Source of the DNA: Pseudomonadota bacterium
Lineage (GTDB): Bacteria > Pseudomonadota > Gammaproteobacteria > Xanthomonadales > Xanthomonadaceae
Assembly: GCA_023399815.1 (NCBI GenBank)
Contig: JAEWOJ010000195.1
Coordinates: 1-18,526, forward strand
DNA length: 18,526 bases
Direction: 5' to 3'
Part shown: one piece after another, positions 1-7,028 of the stretch
How the letters are laid out: each line of letters begins with the position of its first letter
Position numbering within the stretch: position 1 is the stretch's first letter
Made by a program: the position numbers and the translations under genes
The notes under the pieces: model-generated
The model's input: only the letters and a program-made list of their open reading frames with translations
What the model was told of the DNA's origin: nothing
Databases searched by the model: none

Positions 1-84
1 GGGGGGGGGTTGCCGGGGTCCCTGCCGGTAAACCCGGGGGGCACCCCCGCATCGCCCCCCCCCCCCCCCGCATCGCCAAAACGA
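1..84. repeat. Low-complexity G/C homopolymer region
   Basis: The window opens with a run of nine G. There is a run of 15 C at 55-69, flanked on both sides by the short direct repeat ccgcatcgcc. I see no coding potential here; the small plus-strand frame that crosses it is compositional. Such tracts slip easily in replication and in sequencing, so the exact length is uncertain. Confidence 0.6.
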
Positions 85-107
85 AAGGGCCGGCAATGCC
101 GGCCCTT
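85..107 (-). terminator. Terminator of the TerC gene
   Basis: A perfect 10-bp inverted repeat (aagggccggc / gccggccctt) with a 3-nt loop lies 10 bp past the stop codon of the TerC gene. On the minus strand it is followed by a short T-rich stretch (tcgttttgg). It is a plausible Rho-independent terminator for the dgkA-terC transcript, although the U-tract is interrupted. Confidence 0.7.
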
Positions 108-116
108 CCTCGTCCA

Positions 117-866
117 TCACCAGTCACCGGCCCCCGGGATCTGGTGCGCCCGGGCGCGGCGCCGCATCAGCAGGTTCAACCATTCCACCAGCACCGAGAA
201 GCCCATCGCCGCGTAGATGTAGGGCTTGGGCACGTGCACGTCCAGGCCGTCGAGCACCAGCACCACGCCGACCAGCAGGATGAAGGCCAGCGCCAGCATC
301 TTCACCGTCGGGTTGGCGTCGATGAAGCGGCCCAGCGGGTTGGCCGCCAGCAGCATCACCGCCACCGCCAGCAGGATGGCGCAGATCATCACCGGTACAT
401 GGTCGGCGATGCCGACCGCGGTGATCACCGAGTCCAGCGAGAACACGATGTCGATCACCGCGATCTGCGCGATCACCATGCCGAACACGGCCGAGGCCCT
501 GGTGGTGGTCGGGTCCTCGTCCTCGCCGCCGCTGATCAGTTCGCGGATCTCGGCCGCGCCCTTGTAGAGCAGGAACAGGCCGCCCAGGATCAGCACCAGG
601 TCGCGGATCGAAATGCCCATGCCGGCCACGGTGAACAGGTTGTTCTGCATGTGCGCCAGATAGGCCAGCGACACCAGCAGGACGATGCGGGTGATGCAGG
701 CCACGGCGATGCCGAGGCGGCGCGCGAACGGGCGGCGCCCTTCGGGCAGGCGGCTGACCGCGATGGAGATGAACACCAGGTTGTCGATGCCCAGCACGAT
801 TTCCAGCGCGCTGAGCGTGAACAGCGTCAACCAGACGTTCGGGTCGGCGAGAAACTCAAGAGACAT
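117..866 (-). CDS. TerC family integral membrane protein
   Basis: The 249-residue protein belongs to the TerC family, whose members are inner-membrane proteins linked to metal export (Mn2+, tellurite resistance). It begins MSLEFLADPNVWLTLFTLSA, followed by the family signature ALEIVLGIDNLVFI, and has a second acidic intramembrane repeat, IDIVFSLDSVITAVG, near residues 139-153. About seven hydrophobic segments are visible and the tail is arginine-rich (LLMRRRARAH). A GAAGGA ribosome site precedes the start. Only 33 bp separate it from dgkA upstream, so the two are probably co-transcribed. The family is clear; the transported ion cannot be told from sequence. Confidence 0.93.
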   Translation of the reverse strand: MSLEFLADPNVWLTLFTLSALEIVLGIDNLVFISIAVSRLPEGRRPFARRLGIAVACITRIVLLVSLAYLAHMQNNLFTVAGMGISIRDLVLILGGLFLLYKGAAEIRELISGGEDEDPTTTRASAVFGMVIAQIAVIDIVFSLDSVITAVGIADHVPVMICAILLAVAVMLLAANPLGRFIDANPTVKMLALAFILLVGVVLVLDGLDVHVPKPYIYAAMGFSVLVEWLNLLMRRRARAHQIPGAGDW

Positions 867-899
867 GCGGAAAATCCTTCAACAAGCGCGATAGCGGGG

Positions 900-1280
900 T
901 CACAACAACCGGGGCAGCAGGATCAGGCCCCAGCACAGCAGCACGTTCATCATCAGCACGAACACCGCGGCCGAGCCCATGTCCTTGGCCCGCCCGGCCA
1001 ATACGTGGAATTCCGGGCCATAGCGCTCGATCACCGCCTCGATGGCCGAATTGGCCAGTTCCATGGCCATCACCAGCAGCATCGAGCCGACCAGCAGCAC
1101 GCGCTCGACCGGGGTCTGCCCCAGCCACAGCGCCAGCGGCGCCAGCACCACGAACAGGTAGACCTCCAGCCGGAACGAGGACTCGTGCTGCCAGGCCGCG
1201 GCCAGCCCCTGGAAGGACCAGACCGCCGCCTTGAGCACTCGCGCCGGGCCGCGCGGCAGGTTGCCGATCTCGTCAGCCAT
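900..1280 (-). CDS. dgkA: Diacylglycerol kinase (prokaryotic DgkA type)
   Basis: The 126-residue protein matches the size and motifs of the small trimeric inner-membrane diacylglycerol kinase, which phosphorylates diacylglycerol to phosphatidic acid and recycles lipid released during envelope glycan or lipid A modification. Diagnostic stretches are FQGLAAAWQHESSFRLE near residues 23-39 and the active-site helix MELANSAIEAVIER (E74, N77, E81), followed by GRAKDMGSAAV at 96-105. Three hydrophobic segments are visible. I start at MADEIGN because upstream codons in the same frame read into non-homologous sequence. It lies downstream of a two-component pair that resembles ColRS; ColRS-type systems are associated with lipid A modification, so co-regulation is plausible but inferred. 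Confidence 0.95.
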   Translation of the reverse strand: MADEIGNLPRGPARVLKAAVWSFQGLAAAWQHESSFRLEVYLFVVLAPLALWLGQTPVERVLLVGSMLLVMAMELANSAIEAVIERYGPEFHVLAGRAKDMGSAAVFVLMMNVLLCWGLILLPRLL

Positions 1281-1494
1281 GGGCGCAGCCCTCGATCGAC
1301 CGGGCACAAAAGGCCGGAACAGGGCGAAAACGGGAGAAAACCATGCGCGGGACCGTGGCGATGAACAGCGCGGGATTCTGCCACAGGCGCCCCGCCGGCG
1401 CCCCTGCCGGCATCCCGCATGGCCTCTCGGCTTGGGGTAGGAAAGCAGGGTCGCGCGCCCCACCTGCGCGTCCGCCGTGGAGCGAAGGGCACGC
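1281..1494 (-). promoter_or_regulatory. dgkA leader and possible promoter
   Basis: This 214-bp gap separates the histidine kinase from dgkA. On the minus strand it holds a possible -10 box CAGAAT (1380-1375) followed at once by CCCGCGC, the same layout as other promoters in this window. That would give a leader of about 88 nt. No convincing -35 box is seen. A GCCGGC(gcccct)GCCGGC hairpin near 1393-1410 lacks a U-tract. dgkA-terC may therefore have its own promoter besides read-through from the kinase. Confidence 0.3.
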
Positions 1495-2766
1495 TCAGGC
1501 GAAGCGCACAGTGACGGTGGTACCCCGTCCCAGCTCGCTTTCCAGTTCGATCCGCCAGCCAAAGCGTTCGCACAGGCGATGCACGATGGGCATGCCCAGC
1601 CCGTGCCCCTGGCGCCGCTCGGGTTCGCCCCGGAAGAACGGCTCGAATATCCGCGCCAGCGTTTCGGGCGACATGCCGATGCCGGTGTCGCGCACCACCA
1701 CCCGGTCGTCCTCGACCAGCACGTCGACACGGCCGGCGTCGGTGTAGTTGCAGGCATTGCGCAACAGGTTGCCGATCACCACGTGCAGCACCTGCGGCGG
1801 TGCCCGCAGCGCGCAGGCCGCTTCGACATGGATTTCCAGTTCGACCGGGCGCCCGGCCAGGCTGCCGCGGGCGTTGGCGGCCTCGTAGCGGACCACCTCG
1901 GCGACCTCGATCCATTCGGACCGCGGCTCGATGTTGGCCTCGCGCGCCAGGATCAGCAGCGCATCGATCAGCGCTTCCATGTCGCGGCCGGCGCGCTGGA
2001 TGCGCTGCAGGCTGCGTTGCAGGCCCGGGCTGAGTTCCTGCGACCCCAGCGCCATGTCGCTGGCCATGCGGATCACGGTCAGCGGCGTGCGCAGTTCGTG
2101 GCTGGCATCGCGGGTGAAGTTGTGTTCGCGCGCGACATGGTCGCCGACGCGCACGGCCATCGTATGCAGGGCATCGGCCAGCTGGCGCACTTCGCCCTGC
2201 ACGTCGGGCGGCAGGCGTTCGGGTGCCAGCTCGCTCGCGTCCGGGTACAGCGGGTCCCATTGCGATACGCGCCGCGCCAGCCAGGTCACCGGCGACACGA
2301 CCCGGTGCGAGACGCGGTAGGTCAGCCACGAGGCGCCATAGACCGCCAGCAGGATCAGCAGCACCGGCACCACGCCGAACCAGAACGCCAGGCGCTGGGC
2401 CTGCGAGCGCAGGAACACGAGGTAGAGGCGGCCGGCGGGCTTTTCGTCCACCAGTACCAGCTGGTCGGCCTCGCCGACCTCGTGGAAACCCGGCGGCAGC
2501 GCGCGCAGGCCGGCCGGCAGGCTCAGGGGCGACCGCCCGGTCTCCAGCAGATAGCCGCGGATGTTGCTGGTGTTCGGGGGCGGCTGCACCGACGACGACG
2601 CATGCAGCTCCCAGAAGTGCGCGGCTTCCTCCCTGAGCAACGCACCGACCAGGCCGAACTTGACCACCAGCAGCACCAGGTAGCCGCCCAGCAGCACCGC
2701 AAGGCCGGCCAGCAGCGCCTGCAGCATGAAAGCGGTCCTGATCTTGCGCGGCAACCCATGCAGCAT
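1495..2766 (-). CDS. Sensor histidine kinase, ColS/VgrS-like
   Basis: The 423-residue membrane kinase is the partner of the response regulator directly upstream. Two transmembrane helices (about 13-37 and 127-148) bracket a periplasmic region of about 90 residues. A cytoplasmic linker follows, then the H-box FTRDASHELRTPL with phospho-acceptor H223, the N-box NLLRNACN (333-340), G1 DTGIGM (360-365), the F-box FEPFFRG (374-380) and G2 GHGLGM (387-392). All catalytic motifs are intact. The periplasmic part has an ExxE motif (E96, E99) and a glutamate pair at 46-47; ExxE motifs bind Fe/Zn in ColS, VgrS and PmrB, so metal sensing is possible. It starts 101 bp after the regulator stop, in the same direction. 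The family assignment as ColS-like rests on memory of layout, not on an alignment. Confidence 0.93.
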   Translation of the reverse strand: MLHGLPRKIRTAFMLQALLAGLAVLLGGYLVLLVVKFGLVGALLREEAAHFWELHASSSVQPPPNTSNIRGYLLETGRSPLSLPAGLRALPPGFHEVGEADQLVLVDEKPAGRLYLVFLRSQAQRLAFWFGVVPVLLILLAVYGASWLTYRVSHRVVSPVTWLARRVSQWDPLYPDASELAPERLPPDVQGEVRQLADALHTMAVRVGDHVAREHNFTRDASHELRTPLTVIRMASDMALGSQELSPGLQRSLQRIQRAGRDMEALIDALLILAREANIEPRSEWIEVAEVVRYEAANARGSLAGRPVELEIHVEAACALRAPPQVLHVVIGNLLRNACNYTDAGRVDVLVEDDRVVVRDTGIGMSPETLARIFEPFFRGEPERRQGHGLGMPIVHRLCERFGWRIELESELGRGTTVTVRFA

Positions 2767-2867
2767 TACAGCCCCGTCGATGGTCCTGTGCGGTTAAGGA
2801 AGGCTCACCCGGGAACGGGCCGTCGGCCGGTCCTTCCCGTCGCGACGGAGCCCATGCGCCGGCCTGC

Positions 2868-3581
2868 TCAGCCCATCGGCTGGGCGATGTCGGCGATGCG
2901 GTAGCCGGCGCTCTGCACGGTATGCAGCAGCGGCCGGTCGAACGGCTTGTCGATGATCTTGCGCAGGTTGTACAGGTGGCTGCGCAGGGTGTCCGAGTCC
3001 GGCAGGCCGTTGCCCCAGATCTCGCGCTCGATCTCCTGCCGGGTCACCACCCGCGGCGATTCGCGCATCAGGATGGTGAGCAGGCGCAGGCCGATCGGCG
3101 AGAGCTGCAGCTCGGTGCCGGCGCGGGTGGCGCGCATGCTGACCGGGTCCAGCACCAGGTCGGCGACCTTGAGCACCTCGGCGCCCACCTGGCGGCGCTC
3201 GCGCCGGATCAGCGCGCGCAGCCGGGCCTCCAGTTCCTGGATGGCGAACGGCTTGGTCAGGTAGTCGTCGGCGCCGAAGCCCAGGCCGGTGAGCTTGTCG
3301 TCGAGCGTGTCGCGCGCGGTCAGCATCAGCACCGGCGTGGATTTGCGCGCCTCGTTGCGCAGGCGGCGGCAGACCTCGATGCCGTCCAGGCGCGGCAGCA
3401 TCAGGTCCAGCACCACCACGTCGTAACTGTTCTCGGCCGCCAGGCGATAGCCGTCCAGGCCGTCGCAGGCGTAGTCCACTTCGAATCCCTTGCCTTCCAG
3501 GTACTCGCCGATCATCTCGGAGATGTTGCGGTTGTCCTCGATGACCAGCACGAGTCCGGACGATTCCTTGGTCTGTCGCAT
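2868..3581 (-). CDS. OmpR/PhoB-family response regulator, ColR/VgrR-like
   Basis: The 237-residue regulator has an N-terminal receiver domain (about 10-125) and a C-terminal winged-helix DNA-binding domain (about 135-232). Receiver landmarks are the acidic pair E15/D16 in VIEDN, phospho-acceptor D59 in VVVLDLMLPRLDG, T88 in MLTARD and K110 in YLTKPF. The C-terminal half shows the OmpR-type pattern LSPIGLRLLTILM...VVTRQEIEREIWG...SDTLRSHLYNLRKIID...HTVQSAGYRI. The order of motifs and the wording TARDTLDDKLTG...GADDYLTKPFA recall Pseudomonas ColR and Xanthomonas VgrR. A strong ribosome site (gaggaggc) precedes the ATG. It forms a two-gene operon with the kinase downstream and probably regulates genes of the envelope, possibly dgkA next door. 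Confidence 0.95.
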   Translation of the reverse strand: MRQTKESSGLVLVIEDNRNISEMIGEYLEGKGFEVDYACDGLDGYRLAAENSYDVVVLDLMLPRLDGIEVCRRLRNEARKSTPVLMLTARDTLDDKLTGLGFGADDYLTKPFAIQELEARLRALIRRERRQVGAEVLKVADLVLDPVSMRATRAGTELQLSPIGLRLLTILMRESPRVVTRQEIEREIWGNGLPDSDTLRSHLYNLRKIIDKPFDRPLLHTVQSAGYRIADIAQPMG

Positions 3582-3720
3582 GGAGCCTCCTCGTTCTTCA
3601 GCTTTGTGAAAGATGCCGTATCCGGAGTGGACCCCATGTGAAGAAAAGATGTCGCGTCGATCCCCCTTGGCCGGCCGGGCGCTGCACCTATGCTATGCAC
3701 GCCCTCCCCCGGACCCGCAC
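3582..3720. promoter_or_regulatory. Divergent promoter region between regulator and DUF486 gene
   Basis: This is the only control region for two divergent genes. On the plus strand TTGGCC (3667-3672), a 16-bp spacer and TATGCT (3689-3694) form a possible promoter with a leader of about 20 nt for the DUF486 gene. On the minus strand TTCACA...TACGGC with 16-bp spacing is a weaker candidate for the response regulator. No clear dyad operator is visible. Confidence 0.35.
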
Positions 3721-4074
3721 ATGCCCGCCGCGCCTTTCACCGCCTACCTGTACCCGGTACTGCTGCTGGTCGCCAGCAACGTGTTCATGACCTTCGCCTG
3801 GTACGGGCACCTGAAGTACCGCTCCGCGCCGCTGCTGGCCGTGATCCTGGCCAGCTGGGGCATCGCCTTCTTCGAATACTGCCTGCAGGTGCCGGGCAAC
3901 CGGCTGGGGGCGGCCGTCTATTCGGCGCCGCAGCTCAAGGGCATGCAGGAAGTGATCACCCTGCTGGTCTTCGCCGGGTTCTCGGCGGCCTACCTGGGCC
4001 AGCCGCTGAAATGGAACCACTGGGCGGCGTTCGCGCTGATCGTGCTGGCCGCGCTGCTGATGTTCAAGGAATGA
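3721..4074 (+). CDS. DUF486 family small membrane protein (DMT-like)
   Basis: The 117-residue protein has four hydrophobic helices and the family core NVFMTFAWYGHLK (residues 20-32), followed by ...FFEYCLQVPGNRLG...YSAPQLKGMQEVITLLVF.... DUF486 proteins are short inner-membrane proteins distantly related to small drug/metabolite transporters; their substrate is unknown. I start at MPAAPFTAYLYP: the family begins there, and the 36 extra upstream codons of the same frame overlap the promoter region and are not membrane-like. It stands alone, divergent from the two-component system and convergent with the next gene. Confidence 0.88.
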   Translation: MPAAPFTAYLYPVLLLVASNVFMTFAWYGHLKYRSAPLLAVILASWGIAFFEYCLQVPGNRLGAAVYSAPQLKGMQEVITLLVFAGFSAAYLGQPLKWNHWAAFALIVLAALLMFKE

Positions 4075-4092
4075 AGCCGCGGGCGCGACGCC

Positions 4093-4120
4093 GGTGAGGC
4101 CGGGATTCCCCGGTTTCACC
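4093..4120 (+). terminator. Terminator hairpin between convergent genes
   Basis: A 12-bp stem (GGTGAGGCCGGG / CCCGGTTTCACC) with loop ATTC lies 18 bp after the DUF486 stop. In plus-strand RNA every position pairs if two G-U pairs are allowed; in minus-strand RNA the same positions become A-C mismatches. It therefore favours termination of the plus-strand transcript. The following U-tract is weak. Confidence 0.5.
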
Positions 4121-4139
4121 ACGGGCGCCGCACCGTTGT

Positions 4140-5069
4140 TCAATCGCCCTTCGGCGCCTTCTCGACGTACGTGGCGAACACTTCGTCGATCTGCCGGTCG
4201 GCCACCTTCCCGCCGGCCTGCACGTCCTCGGCCTGGGTGAACAGCGGGATGATCATCGCCATGCCGTCGATCCTGGTCTTCAGGTGCACGCCCGGCGCCT
4301 GGCCCAGGAAACCGTCCCAGTGCCGGCGGACCTTCGCCCAGTAGCCGGCGGTGGCGCGCCAGTAGTCGCGGGCCGGGGTGAAGTCCACGTCCGTCGTGCG
4401 GATGTAGTCGTTGAAGCCGAACTCGCGCGCGATGTCCTGCTGCGTGCCGTCGGCATTGCGCTGCACCTTGGTGTTGAACTGCTCGTGGGTCCAGCCGTTG
4501 GGCGTGAGCGTGTGGCGGTTGACCATCGCCAGCGCGTTGTAGTCGCTGCGGCGGGTGTACTCGCGCCGCGGCAGCGGGCGCCAGCCCGGATCGCTGGTCC
4601 AGCTGGGCACGCCGTTGTCGTAGCTCCACCTGCCGGTGCCGCAGTAGCGCGGCGCATCGCTGACCTCGTACACGCACTGGGTCCACGCGCCCTGGTTGAT
4701 CGCGGCGGGAACCGCGCGCACCTGCCAGGTCTGGTCGGCGCTGAATTCGAAGCGGGCCGGCGCCTCGTAGGTCCAGTCCTGCCGCCAGTGCTTGGTGACG
4801 TGGCCGCTCTTCGGGTCCACCAGCAGGTGCTGCAGCACGACGCGCGTCGGCGCGTCCTCGACCACCACCACCAGCTCGTTGCCGCCGCTGCGCATCGCCG
4901 GCGCGCGCTCGTAGCCGGGCTTGAGCAGCACGGTCTCGTCGAAGGCGAAATCCACGGTGTACTCGCCCTGCATCCGCAGGATGGTGTCATGGTCGCGGGC
5001 GAGGTCGGCGGGCGCGGCGCTGGCGGCGGCAGCCATGATCAGACAGGCAAGGGCGGAAACAGATGTCAT
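4140..5069 (-). CDS. Secreted protein, DUF6607-like, of the hemP locus
   Basis: The 309-residue protein has an N-terminal signal peptide (MTSVSALACLIMAAAASA, cleavage likely near residue 18-20) and a soluble, tryptophan-rich mature part, so it is probably periplasmic. I recognise it as similar to the DUF6607 proteins that accompany hemP and heme-receptor genes in Xanthomonadaceae; the biochemical role is unknown. Visible features include YCGTGRWSYDNGVPSWTS, a charged central part, and a C-terminus ending FATYVEKAPKGD. The start at 5069 is supported by a good ribosome site (caggagcc) directly upstream and by the signal peptide; a 26-codon upstream extension is not signal-like. It reads in the same direction as hemP, 224 bp downstream of it, with no receptor gene between. 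Confidence 0.72.
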   Translation of the reverse strand: MTSVSALACLIMAAAASAAPADLARDHDTILRMQGEYTVDFAFDETVLLKPGYERAPAMRSGGNELVVVVEDAPTRVVLQHLLVDPKSGHVTKHWRQDWTYEAPARFEFSADQTWQVRAVPAAINQGAWTQCVYEVSDAPRYCGTGRWSYDNGVPSWTSDPGWRPLPRREYTRRSDYNALAMVNRHTLTPNGWTHEQFNTKVQRNADGTQQDIAREFGFNDYIRTTDVDFTPARDYWRATAGYWAKVRRHWDGFLGQAPGVHLKTRIDGMAMIIPLFTQAEDVQAGGKVADRQIDEVFATYVEKAPKGD

Positions 5070-5293
5070 CGGTGGCTCCTGCCCGACACCGGGCGCAAGG
5101 GCCATCCATGGCCGAAATCGTCCTTCGCGGCAAGATGCGCGCAACAACAGGCCGTATGCACTTCATCCGCCCTCTGCAATCCGCCGGATGCGCCGAACCC
5201 TTGGCTTGGCGACCGGACCGCCGGAGCGGCCCGATCGCGGCCAAGGGGGAGAGAACAGGAAGTACGAGAGCCCGTGCGACCAGGTAAGCGCGG
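5070..5293. other. Intergenic gap between hemP and DUF6607-like gene
   Basis: This 224-bp stretch holds no supportable gene. I looked for the end of a TonB-dependent receptor (a C-terminal aromatic residue ending a beta strand) on the minus strand and saw none. No clear terminator or second Fur box is visible. Confidence 0.4.
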
Positions 5294-5488
5294 TTATTTG
5301 GTCAGGATCAGCTTGTCGTTGCTGGTGTGGCGCAGACGGTAAACGCGGTCGCCATGACGGATCAGGATCTCGCGCTGGCCCTTGAGCAGAGCCTCGCTGT
5401 CGATGCTGGTTTCGGCCGGCATCAACTGGACGGGGCGTTGTGGCAGATGGAGCGTGCGCGAACGGAGCAGGACAGGTTGAGCGGACAT
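5294..5488 (-). CDS. hemP: Hemin uptake protein HemP/HmuP
   Basis: The 64-residue protein has the HemP family core at its C-terminal half: IDSEALLKGQREILIRHGDR followed by VYRLRHTSNDKLILTK, which ends the protein. HemP is a small protein needed for expression or function of heme uptake in several proteobacteria. I chose the ATG at 5488 because it follows a GGAA ribosome site and lies just downstream of the Fur-controlled promoter. Longer in-frame versions would have to be read through the Fur box and promoter. The usual partner, a TonB-dependent heme receptor, is not next to it here. Confidence 0.9.
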   Translation of the reverse strand: MSAQPVLLRSRTLHLPQRPVQLMPAETSIDSEALLKGQREILIRHGDRVYRLRHTSNDKLILTK

Positions 5489-5515
5489 CGATGTGATTCC
5501 GTGCTGGGGTACGTA

Positions 5516-5547
5516 GTCAATGATAATCATTCTCGTTTGTAATGCAA
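5516..5547 (-). promoter_or_regulatory. hemP promoter with overlapping Fur box
   Basis: Positions 5516-5534 (gtcaatgataatcattctc) match the classic 19-bp Fur consensus at 16 of 19 positions by eye. On the minus strand TTGCAT (5547-5542), a 16-bp spacer and TATCAT (5525-5520) form a promoter, so the Fur box covers the -10 box and part of the spacer. Iron-bound Fur should block hemP transcription. The predicted leader is about 24 nt. Confidence 0.88.
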
Positions 5548-5670
5548 CACCTCTCGGCACCGTTTCCTCTTCTTTTCCTCGTTCCGCGGCCCTGGCCCCC
5601 GCTACACCGGAAGCCGCCAGCGGCTGCATGCACACAAGCCGATGCAGGGCCATCGGCCGAGCAAAAAAAG

Positions 5671-6975
5671 GTTCTTCGTTAGATACCGGAGAAAGCCGAG
5701 CGGATCTTCAGGAAGAAGTATTCCTGATCCCGATAGCCGTACGCCCGGCGTTTGATGACCTTGATGGTGTTGTTGATGCCTTCGACGATGCTGGTGTTGA
5801 GCGGATGCCGGCAACGGGACAGGATTCCGTGCAGGTAGGCCTTGAGCCGTTGTGCGAAGAGGGATAGCGTGGCGATTCCGCTGCCTTGGGCCTGCTCCAG
5901 CCAGTGATCCCATGCCTTCCGCGCATAGCCGGGACGTCGGTAGAACCACAGGCGTTTGAGCTCGTCACGCATCAGATGGGTGATGAGCAGCGGTTGGTTG
6001 GCTTGTAGCAGTTCATCCAACTGCACCGTCTGGCGTCGATCCAGGTTGCTCCGGTTGCGCAGCAGCAGCCAGCGGCTGGACTTGATCACCCGACGGGCCG
6101 GCTTGTCGTGGCGTAGTTGGTTGGCCTGGTCCACGCGAACCCGGTCGATGACCTCGCGACCGTACTTGGCCAGGACGTGGAACAGGTCGTAGACGATCTC
6201 GGCGTTGGGGCAGTGGGTCTGGACCTCCCGCTCATAGGCCGTGGTCATGTCGATGGCCACGGCCCGGATCTGCGCGGCAACGCCGGCAGGGAGCTGCTCG
6301 AAGAAGGCCCCCGCCGTCTCGCGGGAGCGGCCATTGCCGACCCACAGGACCTGGCGACGGATCGGATCGACCACCACGGTGGCATAGCGATGGCCCTTGT
6401 GCAGGGCGAACTCATCCATCGCCAGATAGTGGATCTGGCTCCAGTCTGGCTCCCGGACCACTTGGCGCAACCTGGCTTTATCCAGCGACTTGACCGTGTG
6501 CCAGCCCAACTGGAAGAAGCGCGCAACCGCGAGAATGTTGCTGGAAACAAGCAGTTGGCTGACCGCCTCGGCCAGCCGGTTGGTGACCCGCCGGTAGCGC
6601 CCCAGCCAACTCAGCTTCTCCAGCCGAGGACCGCCGCACTGCTCGCACCAAACCCGCCGGCGCGGCACCACCAGCCTTACCTGAAACGCCATCAGCGGCA
6701 GATCCCGTACCCGACGCACGCTCGTCTCCATGGACCTGCCAGCACCGGCTGCCGCAGTGCTCGCAATACATCGTGCGTGCTGATGGCTTGAGGTAGATCG
6801 TGACGGTCCGACTGTCGCCCTCAGGCCATTCGATCCGCTCCACGCAATAGCCTTCCCAGCCGCCCAGCTTCTCGATCGTCTTCCGGTCCAGCATGAACCC
6901 GCCCCCGAGTCCTGAAAATCAGGCTTCAAGGGTAACGGTGGGCAGGAATGGCTCCACGATAATCCGCGAAGAACC
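5671..6975 (-). mobile_element. ISL3-family insertion sequence
   Basis: The element is about 1305 bp long. Its two ends are inverted: the left end reads ggttcttcgttagatacc and the right end, read on the minus strand, ggttcttcgcggattatc. They share the first nine bases and then scattered positions, as in ISL3-family ends (GGnTCTTCG). The single transposase gene fills it, and its stop codon lies inside the left end. The flanks are aaaaaaag (5663-5670) and an A-run ending in G (6976-6984), which fits the 8-bp target duplication of this family if the right boundary is moved by one base. The insertion point is the U-tract of the receptor terminator. Confidence 0.9.
5679..6894 (-). pseudogene. ISL3-family transposase, frameshifted
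   Basis: The reading frame starts at MLDRKTIEKLGGWEGY and contains the first zinc-finger half (MYCEHCGSRCWQVHGDE). It then loses homology; the rest of the protein (TSVRRVRDLPL, RRRVWCEQCGG and onward) continues one frame over. The switch falls near 6718-6732 and equals one extra or two missing bases. Joined, the product would be about 405 residues, normal for ISL3. The DDE catalytic residues are all in the second frame: D in YLAMDEFALHKGHRY, D in VAIDMTTAYE, E in SIVEGINNTIK. The intact catalytic part suggests a recent break, a sequencing error, or less likely programmed frameshifting. Confidence 0.8.
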
Positions 6976-7005
6976 AAAAAAAAGCCGGCCCCTTCCGGGG
7001 CCGGC
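6976..7005 (-). terminator. Terminator of the TonB-dependent receptor gene
   Basis: A perfect 9-bp stem (gccggcccc 6984-6992 / ggggccggc 6997-7005) with a TTCC loop is followed on the minus strand by eight T. It is a strong Rho-independent terminator 24 bp after the receptor stop. The insertion sequence sits immediately after its U-tract, which was kept intact by target duplication. Confidence 0.92.
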
Positions 7006-7028
7006 CTTCAAGCTACAAGCATTGAACG

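Noticed and set aside
96..1364. 422-codon plus-strand frame over terC and dgkA
   Set aside because: It runs opposite to two well-recognised genes and crosses their intergenic gap, with His/Gln-rich shadow composition.
5639..5662. Hairpin gccgatg/catcggc left of the IS as a terminator
   Set aside because: The adjacent A-run is on the wrong side for a U-tract in either orientation of a transcript ending there; it belongs to the receptor terminator's former downstream flank.
5671..6975. Possibility that the IS provides an outward promoter for hemP
   Set aside because: hemP has its own well-formed Fur-controlled promoter, and no -35/-10 pair is evident at the left end of the IS.
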